A DNA stretch of 6,335 nt. It comes from DYRB01 sp041307765. Lineage in GTDB: Bacteria > Pseudomonadota > Gammaproteobacteria > Chromatiales > Chromatiaceae. The notes under the pieces are model-generated. The model saw only the letters and a list, made by a program, of their open reading frames with translations, did not search any database and was not told the DNA's origin. How positions within the stretch are numbered: position 1 is the stretch's first letter; every line of letters begins with the position of its first letter. Below, piece by piece: positions 1 to 5,437 of the stretch. Location: contig JBFZCW010000062.1 in NCBI GenBank assembly GCA_041307765.1, positions 1 to 6,335 of the forward strand. The letters run 5' to 3'. A program made the translations under genes and the position numbers.

Positions 1-340
1 GGGCAATAGCCTCCTGCCGGGCCTCGATGGTGGCTTCCACAAACTCCACCACCTTGCCGCAGCGCACGCAGACCAGGTGGTCATGGTGGCTGCCGCGGTT
101 GAGCTCGAAAACCGACTGGCCACCCTCGAAATGGTGCCGGGTGACCAACCCAGCTCCCTCGAACTGCGTCAAGACTCGGTAGACCGTGGCGAGGCCAACG
201 TCTTCGCCGGCGTCGAGCAAGGCCTTGTAGACTTCCTCCGCGCTGAGGTGACGCCGATCGCTGTGCTCCAATACAGCCAGGATCTTGACTCGGGGGCCCG
301 TGACCTTCAGGCCCGCTTCTCTAATCTGCTGATGCTCCAA
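1..340 (-). CDS. fur: Ferric uptake regulator Fur (5' part, C-terminus outside window)
   Basis: Fur is a dimeric cytoplasmic metalloregulator that, loaded with Fe(II), represses iron-acquisition genes. The 113 visible codons cover the N-terminal winged-helix DNA-binding domain (about residues 1-82; AEEVYKALL at 34-42, ATVYRVL recognition-helix region at 51-57) and the start of the dimerisation/metal domain with the hallmark HHDHLVCVRCGKVVEF (85-100), including the His cluster and the C91-x2-C94 pair. The gene runs off the left edge, so the usual last ~30-40 residues are missing. Start choice: the only reasonable initiator is TTG at 340-338. A stop codon (TAG, 346-344) lies two codons upstream in frame, and GGAGAGG (353-347) gives a ribosome site 6 nt away. 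The encoded start, MEHQQIREAGLKVTGPR, matches typical Fur N-termini. It is divergent from bamE. Other Fur-superfamily members (Zur, PerR) are possible but fit less well: the sequence and the bamE neighbour point to Fur. Confidence 0.95.
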   Translation of the reverse strand, partial: MEHQQIREAGLKVTGPRVKILAVLEHSDRRHLSAEEVYKALLDAGEDVGLATVYRVLTQFEGAGLVTRHHFEGGQSVFELNRGSHHDHLVCVRCGKVVEFVEATIEARQEAIA

Positions 341-343
341 GTC

Positions 344-353
344 CTACCTCTCC
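344..353 (-). promoter_or_regulatory. Ribosome binding site of fur, deciding a TTG start
   Basis: The minus strand reads GGAGAGG at 353-347, then six bases, then TTG at 340. The spacer contains an in-frame TAG (346-344), so translation cannot start further upstream. No ATG or GTG occurs before the conserved QQIREAGLKVTGPR segment. This makes TTG the start with good support. Confidence 0.75.
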
Positions 354-403
354 GCACCTGCCGCCAGGAACAGCGAACCGTGCCCCCGACGGGGCCTCTG
401 GGT

Positions 404-409
404 TATGAT
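404..409 (+). promoter_or_regulatory. Possible -10 element for bamE
   Basis: TATGAT at 404-409 (5/6 match to TATAAT) would start transcription near 416, leaving a leader of about 26 nt before the bamE ATG. No convincing -35 lies 15-19 bp upstream; that stretch is C-rich. A second TATGAT at 430-435, inside the palindrome 428-438, would place the start at or next to the ATG itself. Which one is used cannot be decided from sequence. Confidence 0.3.
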
Positions 410-427
410 CCGCGCTTACGCTGCCCC

Positions 428-438
428 GGTATGATACC
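428..438. repeat. 11-bp palindrome in the fur/bamE spacer
   Basis: GGTATGATACC is a perfect inverted repeat around a central G (GGTAT / ATACC). It lies immediately upstream of the bamE ATG and contains -10-like hexamers on both strands (TATGAT on plus, TATCAT on minus). It could simply be the overlap of two promoter elements, or a small operator. Being short, it could also be chance. Confidence 0.45.
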
Positions 439-439
439 A
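431..439 (-). promoter_or_regulatory. Possible extended -10 promoter element for fur
   Basis: On the minus strand, bases 439-431 read TGG-TATCAT, a full TGn extension plus a 5/6 match to TATAAT. Initiation would fall near 424-425 and give fur a leader of about 85 nt. No good -35 is visible, which is acceptable for extended -10 promoters. The element lies only 2 nt from the bamE start codon. It is motif-based only, and no Fur-box-like sequence was recognised in the spacer. Confidence 0.3.
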
Positions 440-441
440 AG

Positions 442-927
442 ATGCGAAACCCTCTCACTTCCCCAGTGCTCCTGACCCTGCTGACTCTGGCCGGGTGCTC
501 GAGCACTCCCACCGAGGACGCCTACCGCGCCTCGACCCTCGAGCGGCTTCCCTTCGTCTACAAGATGCCGGTGCAGCAGGGCAACCTCGTGACCGAGGAG
601 ATGGTCGACGCCCTCCAGCCCGGGATGAACAAGCGCCAGGTCCGCTACCTTCTCGGAACCCCGCTGCTCACGGACATGTTTCACGAGGACCGCTGGGACT
701 ATACTTACACCCTCAAGCGCGGGCATGACCCGATGCAGGTGAAGCGCCTGACCATTTGGTTCCAGGATGATGCCTTGGTCCGGATCGACGGGGACATCAA
801 GCCAGACCCCCAACGTGCCGCTAACGAGACAAAGAAAGAGATCGTGGTGTCGGTGCCAGACTGGAAGGACAATCGCGGCTTCTTGACCCGGGTTATGACA
901 ACCATCGGGTTGGAAAGCGCCCGTTAG
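442..927 (+). CDS. bamE: Outer membrane assembly lipoprotein BamE (SmpA/OmlA)
   Basis: BamE is a small lipoprotein of the BAM complex, anchored on the periplasmic face of the outer membrane, where it helps BamA/BamD fold and insert beta-barrel proteins. The 161-residue product begins with a short lipoprotein signal peptide: hydrophobic stretch at 8-17 and lipobox LAGC with Cys19 as the lipidated residue. The SmpA/OmlA domain follows: VYKMPVQQGN (39-48), PGMNKRQVRYLLGTP (60-74) and DMFHEDRWDYTYTLKRG (78-94) are all family hallmarks. The enterobacterial protein is ~113 aa, so this one carries a C-terminal extension of about 45 residues, as longer OmlA-type proteins do. ATG 442 is chosen because an in-frame stop lies at 406-408 and the signal peptide starts correctly there. 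No Shine-Dalgarno sequence precedes it. The gene is divergent from fur and convergent with rnfH. Confidence 0.95.
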   Translation: MRNPLTSPVLLTLLTLAGCSSTPTEDAYRASTLERLPFVYKMPVQQGNLVTEEMVDALQPGMNKRQVRYLLGTPLLTDMFHEDRWDYTYTLKRGHDPMQVKRLTIWFQDDALVRIDGDIKPDPQRAANETKKEIVVSVPDWKDNRGFLTRVMTTIGLESAR

Positions 928-935
928 GTTAACAA

Positions 936-963
936 GACCCCAAGGTCGGGCTGAGGACCGACC
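936..963. terminator. Inverted repeats in the convergent bamE/rnfH spacer, possible weak terminator
   Basis: GGTCGG (944-949) pairs with CCGACC (958-963) across an 8-nt loop. An alternative small stem, GACC (936-939) with GGTC (944-947), shares the GGTC arm, so only one can form at a time. On the plus strand (end of bamE) no T-run follows. On the minus strand (end of the rnfH operon) the stem is followed by TTGGGGTCTTGTT, a poor U-tract. It may help termination in one or both directions, but it is not a canonical intrinsic terminator. The rest of the 928-1013 spacer shows nothing else clear. Confidence 0.35.
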
Positions 964-1013
964 GAGGCATGGACGTCTACCTCTCCCCTGGCCGCCCTGC
1001 CTGGGCCCTCGGG

Positions 1014-1352
1014 CTAGTCGCCGCCGGAGGCCTCGCCTGAGATCTCGCCGGCCCCCTTGCGCATGACCTTCCCCTCAGCCGCGCGCTTCTTGCGCTGCTC
1101 CTTGGGATCGGCGATCAGCGGGCGGTAGATCTCCACCCGATCACCCGTCTCCAGGACCTGATCCAACGAGATCAGCTTGCCGTAGACCCCCACCTTGTTG
1201 ACCGCGAGGTCGATCTCCGGAAACTGGCGCGTCACGCCGCAGCGCTCGATCGCCTCCCGGGCGGTCAGGCCCGGGTCCCCGGTCACCGGGATCAACGCCT
1301 GTGCCTGCTCGCGGGCGTAGGCGACCTCGACCTCGATACGTTGTTCAGCCAC
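1014..1352 (-). CDS. rnfH: RnfH family ubiquitin-like protein (RatB)
   Basis: This is a small protein with a ubiquitin-like (beta-grasp) fold. The family is named for association with some rnf electron-transport loci and is called RatB in enterobacteria. Its biochemical role is not settled. The 112-residue product shows the family signature: IEVEVAYA (6-13), FPEIDLAVNKVGVYGKLISLD (44-64), GDRVEIYRPLIADPKEQRKKRA (70-91), then a basic, Gly-rich tail without structure signals. Start: GTG at 1352 is preferred because it places the conserved IEVEVAYA strand near the N-terminus and because AAGAGG lies 6-7 nt upstream, inside ratA. The frame stays open to an ATG at 1385, which would add 11 unconserved residues. 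With the GTG start it overlaps the 3' end of ratA by 8 nt, a sign of translational coupling. It is the last gene of the minus-strand run. Confidence 0.9.
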   Translation of the reverse strand: MAEQRIEVEVAYAREQAQALIPVTGDPGLTAREAIERCGVTRQFPEIDLAVNKVGVYGKLISLDQVLETGDRVEIYRPLIADPKEQRKKRAAEGKVMRKGAGEISGEASGGD

Positions 1353-1779
1353 CGTACACCTCTTTGGCTCTCTTGCAGAAGGCATCCACCAGGGTATTGG
1401 CGATCTGGTGAAATACTGGCCCGAAGGCCCTATCGATCAACGGTCCCGAAAACTCGAACTCCAGCTCTAGCTCGACCTTGCAAGCATCCTCACGCAGCGG
1501 TGTGAAGCGCCAGCCTCCGTGCAGTCTGCGGAACGGGCCATCGAGCAGGGCGATCTCCATCCGGCGGTCGCGCTCAAAGCGATTGCAGGTACTGAAGGTC
1601 TGGTGGATCCCAAGACGCGCAACCTCGATGCGACCGCAGATCTGGTCTGCCGTCTCCGAGATCACCTGGGCATGGTGACACCAGGGCAGAAAGGCCGGAT
1701 AGGCCGCCACGTCGTAGACCAGGTCGAACATCTGGCGGGCCGAATGAGGGACCAGGGCCGATTTTCGGACCAGCGCCAC
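1345..1779 (-). CDS. ratA: RatA family ribosome-associated protein (COQ10/START-like domain)
   Basis: RatA belongs to the polyketide cyclase/START-like COQ10 family. In E. coli it was described as inhibiting 70S ribosome assembly, while eukaryotic and other relatives (Coq10) bind coenzyme Q and support respiration. The 144-residue product has the whole-length family pattern: RKSALVPHSARQMFDLVYDVAAYPAFLPWC (5-34), IHQTFSTCNRF (58-68), LLDGPFRRLHGGWRFTPL (78-95), ELEFEFSGPLIDRAFGPVFHQIANTLVDAFCKRAKEVYG (105-143, C-terminal amphipathic helix). Start is GTG at 1779, 2 nt after the transporter stop codon. The ribosome site is weak, so translation may depend on coupling. The enterobacterial protein is slightly longer (~158 aa), but nothing is missing here. 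It overlaps rnfH. Databases often label it a toxin, but no antitoxin partner is visible, so a housekeeping role seems at least as likely. Confidence 0.93.
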   Translation of the reverse strand: MALVRKSALVPHSARQMFDLVYDVAAYPAFLPWCHHAQVISETADQICGRIEVARLGIHQTFSTCNRFERDRRMEIALLDGPFRRLHGGWRFTPLREDACKVELELEFEFSGPLIDRAFGPVFHQIANTLVDAFCKRAKEVYGG

Positions 1780-1781
1780 GG

Positions 1782-3167
1782 TCAGGCCAGCCCGATCGCT
1801 TTAAACAGGCCTATCCCATTGAGCAAGACCAATGCAACCGCCGCGGGGGCAACGTAGCGGATCAGGAAGCGCCACAGCCGGTACCCTGGCCTATCGGTGC
1901 CGCCCAACTCGTCGAGCGTAGCGGCTCGCGGTAGGACCCAGCCGGCAAAGATCGCAATGAGGATCCCACCAAGGGGCAGGAGGATGTTCGCAGTGAGGTA
2001 ATCGAAGAGGTCCAGGACCCCCTTGCCGGCAACCTCGTACTCTGACCAGTGGTTCAGGGAGAGCAGGCAGGCGATGCCCAGCAGCCAGGCCCCGGCCCCG
2101 CCGATGATCGCGGCGCGTACCCGGGAGAAGCCTCGATTCTCGACCAGCCAGGCAGACACGGGTTCCAGGATCGAGATGGACGATGTCCACGCGGCGACGA
2201 CCAGAAGGGCGAAGAACAAGGTGCCGAACAAGGCCCCGCCAGGCATCTCGCCGAACGCGATGGGCAGGGTGACGAAGATGAGTCCGGGGCCGCTGCCGGG
2301 TTCGAGACCGTGCGCGAAGACCATGGGAAAGATGGCCAGCCCGGCGAGCAGGGCCACCGTGGTGTCGGTGGCAGCGATCATCACGGTGCTGCCGGCGATG
2401 GATGCATCATGCCGGAGGTAGGACCCGTAGACCATGATGGCCCCCATGCCCAGGCTCAGGCTGAAGAAGGCCTGACCCATGGCGCTGAGGATCGCCTCCC
2501 CGCCCTTCTCCTGGAGCCGAGCAAAATCCGGCGCGAAGAGATAGCGGACGGCAGCCCCAAGGTCTCCGGCCCAACCGGCATAAACCACCATGACCAGCAG
2601 CAGGACGAACAGGGCGGGCATCATCCACTTCACGGACTGCTCCAACCCGCTTGCGACCCCCCGGGCCACCACCATGACGGTCATGACCATGAATATGGTA
2701 TGCCAGGCCAGCAGGCGCTCCCCGTCGCCCACCAAGCCGTCGAACATCGCCTTGGAAGCAGTCGCATCGATCCCTGTAAAGGCACCGCCCGCCGCCCGCA
2801 CGGCGTAGGCGAGGGTCCAGCCGGCAATGACGCTGTAGAAGGACAGGATCAGAAACCCCGCGAGGATACCCATCCATCCGAGCAGGGACCAGGCAACCGG
2901 CTTGCCCTCGCGCTCCGCCAGGGTGCGCATGGTGTTGATAGGGCTCTGGCGACCCCGCCGGCCCAGTAGGATCTCAGCCATCATGATGGGGATACCGATC
3001 CCCGCCACGCACAGCAGGTAGACCAGCACGAAGGCCCCGCCTCCATACTCCCCGGCAGTGTAGGGAAAGCGCCAGATATTGCCGAGCCCGACCGCAGAGC
3101 CGGCGGCGGCCAGGATGAAGGCCAGGCGCGTCGACCACATGCCATGGATGGACACCGTCGTCGCCAC
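1782..3167 (-). CDS. Sodium-dependent neurotransmitter:sodium symporter (NSS/SNF) family transporter
   Basis: A LeuT-fold inner-membrane symporter that would use the Na+ gradient to import a small amino-acid-like substrate. The 461-residue protein shows the family core: unwound TM1 motif AAAGSAVGLGNIWRFPY (20-36), TM2 GGGAFVLVY (42-50), TM3 SFYSVIAGW (109-117) with the substrate-site Tyr111, TM6 FFSLSLGMGAIMVYGSYL (234-251), and TM8 AAWTSSISILE (325-335), whose Thr/Ser residues belong to the second Na+ site. About eleven hydrophobic segments can be counted, ending near 458. LeuT has twelve, so this resembles the shorter eleven-helix bacterial subgroup (MhsT-like). The substrate cannot be read from the sequence. 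Start is probably GTG at 3167, but AAGGA (3173-3169) sits only 1 nt from it; a second in-frame GTG at 3155 lies 13 nt from that site. Both precede the conserved WSTRLAF. The gene begins 6 nt after glmM and ends 2 nt before ratA. Confidence 0.92.
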   Translation of the reverse strand: MATTVSIHGMWSTRLAFILAAAGSAVGLGNIWRFPYTAGEYGGGAFVLVYLLCVAGIGIPIMMAEILLGRRGRQSPINTMRTLAEREGKPVAWSLLGWMGILAGFLILSFYSVIAGWTLAYAVRAAGGAFTGIDATASKAMFDGLVGDGERLLAWHTIFMVMTVMVVARGVASGLEQSVKWMMPALFVLLLVMVVYAGWAGDLGAAVRYLFAPDFARLQEKGGEAILSAMGQAFFSLSLGMGAIMVYGSYLRHDASIAGSTVMIAATDTTVALLAGLAIFPMVFAHGLEPGSGPGLIFVTLPIAFGEMPGGALFGTLFFALLVVAAWTSSISILEPVSAWLVENRGFSRVRAAIIGGAGAWLLGIACLLSLNHWSEYEVAGKGVLDLFDYLTANILLPLGGILIAIFAGWVLPRAATLDELGGTDRPGYRLWRFLIRYVAPAAVALVLLNGIGLFKAIGLA

Positions 3168-3173
3168 GTCCTT

Positions 3174-4511
3174 CTAGCCCCCTGCGTGCTCGCGCACGAC
3201 TTGGGCCAGCTGTTCGGCCAGGGCGGCGACCAGGCCGGCATCCTGGCCCTCCACCATCACCCTCAGCAAGGGCTCGGTTCCCGACGGGCGCAAGAGGACC
3301 CGCCCGCGCCCGTCGAGCTCCCTTTCCGCAGCGGCAACGGCGCTCTGGATCGCCGGCAGCCCCATGAGGTCCCGCCGCTCGGCCAGCCTCACGTTAAGCA
3401 GCACCTGGGGATACTTCTCGACCTCCCCGCAAAGCTCGTCCAGGGGGGAGCCAAAGCCGTCGATGGCCGCAAGGACCTGAAGGGCGGCAACGATCCCGTC
3501 GCCGGTGCTTGTCCGGTCGCGGCAGATGATGTGGCCCGAGGGCTCGCCGCCCAGAATCCCCAGTCCCTGCTTGAGGCGCTCCATGATGTAGCGGTCGCCG
3601 ACCTTGGTGCGGGCGAAACCCACGCCCAGGCGCTGCAGGGCATGCTCCAGGCCCAGGTTGCTCATGACGGTGCCGACCACCTCCCCGCGCAGGGTGCCCG
3701 CCTCCCGCCGCGACTTGGCGATGATGTAGATCAGCTCGTCGCCGTCGACCAGACGCCCCTTGCCGTCGACCATAAGGACGCGATCGCCGTCGCCGTCGAA
3801 GGCGATGCCGAGGTCCGCCCCCTCCCGCATTACCGTCTCGCAGAGCGCCTGCGGCTTGGTGGAGCCCACCCCCCGATTGATGTTGAGGCCGTCGGGCTCA
3901 GTGCCGATGCGCACCACCGAGGCCCCGAGTTCCTCGAAGACGGATGGTGCGACGTTGTACGTGGCCCCGTTGGCGCAGTCCACGACCAGCTTCAGACCCC
4001 GCAGGGACATGGCGAAGGGGACGGTACTCTTGCAAAACTCGATGTAACGTCCGCTGGCGTCGTCGATGCGCTTGACCTTACCGATCTTGGCTGGGTCGCG
4101 GATGCGCAGGGGCAGCTCGATCTGGTCCTCGATGGCCAGCTCGACCTCGTCCGGGAGCTTGTCGCCGTCGGCGGAGAAGAACTTGATGCCGTTGTCCTGG
4201 TAGGGATTGTGCGAGGCCGTGATGACGATGCCGGCAACAGCCCGGAACGTCCGCGTCAGGTAGGCGACCCCCGGGGTCGGCATGGGTCCGAGCAGACGCA
4301 CATCGAGCCCGGCGGCCACCAGCCCGGCCTCCAGAGCCGACTCAAACATGTAACCGGAGATGCGGGTGTCCTTGCCGATCAGGACCTTGCCCTGCCCACT
4401 GCCAAGGACATGCCCGGCCGCCCAGCCGAGCTTGAGGACAAAATCCGGGTTCACCGCCGGCTCGCCAACCCGGCCGCGAATGCCATCCGTGCCGAAATAC
4501 CTACGCGTCAC
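3174..4511 (-). CDS. glmM: Phosphoglucosamine mutase GlmM
   Basis: GlmM converts glucosamine-6-phosphate to glucosamine-1-phosphate in the cytoplasm, a step towards UDP-GlcNAc for peptidoglycan and lipopolysaccharide. All four phosphohexomutase sites are intact in the 445-residue product: N-terminal YFGTDGIRGRVG (5-16), phosphoserine loop TASHNPY (98-104, catalytic Ser100), Mg-binding DGDGDR (239-244), sugar-binding GGEPSGH (321-327) and phosphate-binding RPSGTEP (408-414). The length equals that of the E. coli enzyme. Start is GTG at 4511, with GGGGAG at 4521-4516 and a 4-nt spacer, giving VTRRYFGTDGIRG, the expected N-terminus. It lies 27 nt downstream of folP, the usual gammaproteobacterial order. 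Activity requires phosphorylation of Ser100, by family knowledge. A long open frame runs antisense across this gene but is a coding-strand shadow. Confidence 0.98.
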   Translation of the reverse strand: MTRRYFGTDGIRGRVGEPAVNPDFVLKLGWAAGHVLGSGQGKVLIGKDTRISGYMFESALEAGLVAAGLDVRLLGPMPTPGVAYLTRTFRAVAGIVITASHNPYQDNGIKFFSADGDKLPDEVELAIEDQIELPLRIRDPAKIGKVKRIDDASGRYIEFCKSTVPFAMSLRGLKLVVDCANGATYNVAPSVFEELGASVVRIGTEPDGLNINRGVGSTKPQALCETVMREGADLGIAFDGDGDRVLMVDGKGRLVDGDELIYIIAKSRREAGTLRGEVVGTVMSNLGLEHALQRLGVGFARTKVGDRYIMERLKQGLGILGGEPSGHIICRDRTSTGDGIVAALQVLAAIDGFGSPLDELCGEVEKYPQVLLNVRLAERRDLMGLPAIQSAVAAAERELDGRGRVLLRPSGTEPLLRVMVEGQDAGLVAALAEQLAQVVREHAGG

Positions 4512-4515
4512 GCCA

Positions 4516-4521
4516 CTCCCC
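4516..4521 (-). promoter_or_regulatory. Ribosome binding site of glmM, supporting a GTG start
   Basis: GGGGAG on the minus strand (4521-4516) lies 4 nt before GTG 4511. The nearby overlapping GTG in another frame does not lead into GlmM. This fixes the N-terminus at the residue expected from the family alignment. Confidence 0.65.
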
Positions 4522-4538
4522 GAAAAGGCATCGAACTG

Positions 4539-5417
4539 TTAATCCTGACCCGTCAATTTGGGTTGCTCCGGCTCCCCCGGAGAGCCTTCGGCCTTGCGCA
4601 GGGCCGCCAGCACAGCAAGGGCATCCACCGTCTCTGCCACGTCGTGAACACGCACCAATGCTGCCCCACGTTCCACCGACAGCACTGCCGCCGCCAGGCT
4701 CCCAGCTAGGCGATCAGTCACCCCCCTGCCGGTCAGTGCCCCGATCATGGACTTGCGCGACAGCCCAACCGCGACGGGCGGCCCCAGGGCGGCGATAGCC
4801 CCCAGCCCAGCGAGCAACGCGAGATTATGCGTCAGGGTCTTGCCGAATCCAAAACCGGGATCCAGCAGGATGCGGCCCTCCGGAATGCCTGCAGCCTCGC
4901 AGGCGGTCATCCGGGCCTGCAGAAAAGCGACGACCTCGCCGACCACATCGCCGTAGCTCGGCCGCTGCTGCATGGTCCCGGGCTCCCCCTGCATATGCAT
5001 CAGGCAGACCGGGACCTGCAGTGCCACCGCCGCCGCCAGGGCGCCACGCATACGCAGGGCACGCACGTCGTTGATGATTCCAGCACCGGCTGCGACCGCC
5101 GCGTGCATCACCTGCGGCTTTGATGTGTCGACGGAGACCGGAACGGGAAACCGCGCGACGATGGCAGAGATTACCGGGACCACTCGGCGGATCTCCTCCT
5201 CCGCGCCAACCGGTGCTGCACCCGGGCGGGTGGACTCCCCGCCGACGTCGATGACCGCCGCCCCGGCGGCGACCATAGCCTCCGCCCGGTGCAGCGCGGC
5301 ATCGAGCGCAAGGGTCTGTCCGCCGTCTGAGAAGGAGTCGGGGGTGATGTTCAAAACCCCCATAACGCCAGCGCGGGTCAGGTCCAGGGACCTGCCCGCG
5401 CAATCCAAGATGGGCAT
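4539..5417 (-). CDS. folP: Dihydropteroate synthase FolP
   Basis: FolP condenses 6-hydroxymethyl-7,8-dihydropterin pyrophosphate with p-aminobenzoate to make dihydropteroate in folate synthesis; it is the sulfonamide target. The 292-residue TIM-barrel enzyme has every family motif: VLNITPDSFSDGG (21-33, Asn23 of the metal/pyrophosphate site), DVGGESTRPGA (57-67), VSVDTSKP (94-101, Asp97), INDVRAL (115-121), LMHMQGEPGTMQ (139-150), LLDPGFGFGK (184-193, Asp186 and Lys193), VGLSRKSMIG (217-226) and RVHDV (256-260). Loop residues changed in sulfonamide-resistant variants look wild type, with no insertion. ATG 5417 is chosen although its ribosome site is weak, because it gives the usual length (E. 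coli 282 aa) and begins 20 nt after the ftsH stop, so coupling to ftsH translation is plausible. The reading frame stays open to 5840 through ftsH, but that upstream part is noncoding. The C-terminal ~15 residues are a low-complexity tail. Confidence 0.97.
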   Translation of the reverse strand: MPILDCAGRSLDLTRAGVMGVLNITPDSFSDGGQTLALDAALHRAEAMVAAGAAVIDVGGESTRPGAAPVGAEEEIRRVVPVISAIVARFPVPVSVDTSKPQVMHAAVAAGAGIINDVRALRMRGALAAAVALQVPVCLMHMQGEPGTMQQRPSYGDVVGEVVAFLQARMTACEAAGIPEGRILLDPGFGFGKTLTHNLALLAGLGAIAALGPPVAVGLSRKSMIGALTGRGVTDRLAGSLAAAVLSVERGAALVRVHDVAETVDALAVLAALRKAEGSPGEPEQPKLTGQD

Positions 5418-5437
5418 CCCGATGCGCCGGAGCCCGG

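Noticed and set aside
382..395. GCCCC-CGAC-GGGGC inverted repeat in the fur leader / bamE upstream region
   Set aside because: A 5-bp GC-only stem is expected often in DNA this GC-rich; no T-run or conserved partner, so not called as a feature.
77..475. 132-codon plus-strand open frame across fur and the fur/bamE spacer
   Set aside because: Antisense to the conserved Fur domain, crosses the divergent promoter region and runs into the bamE signal peptide region; no protein motif.
1014..1779. ratA-rnfH as a novel toxin-antitoxin or defence module
   Set aside because: Both are known core families embedded among housekeeping genes; no toxin catalytic motif, antitoxin DNA-binding domain or sign of horizontal transfer is visible.
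2049..2969. 306-codon plus-strand open frame inside the symporter gene
   Set aside because: Low-complexity G/H/D/Q-rich product antisense to a clear eleven-helix transporter; a reading-frame shadow.
3144..4709. 521-codon plus-strand open frame antisense to glmM and the 3' end of folP
   Set aside because: It is the shadow of a GC-rich coding strand: the opposite strand encodes a complete GlmM with all catalytic motifs. The antisense product is rich in H, G, Q, D and A and shows no family motif.
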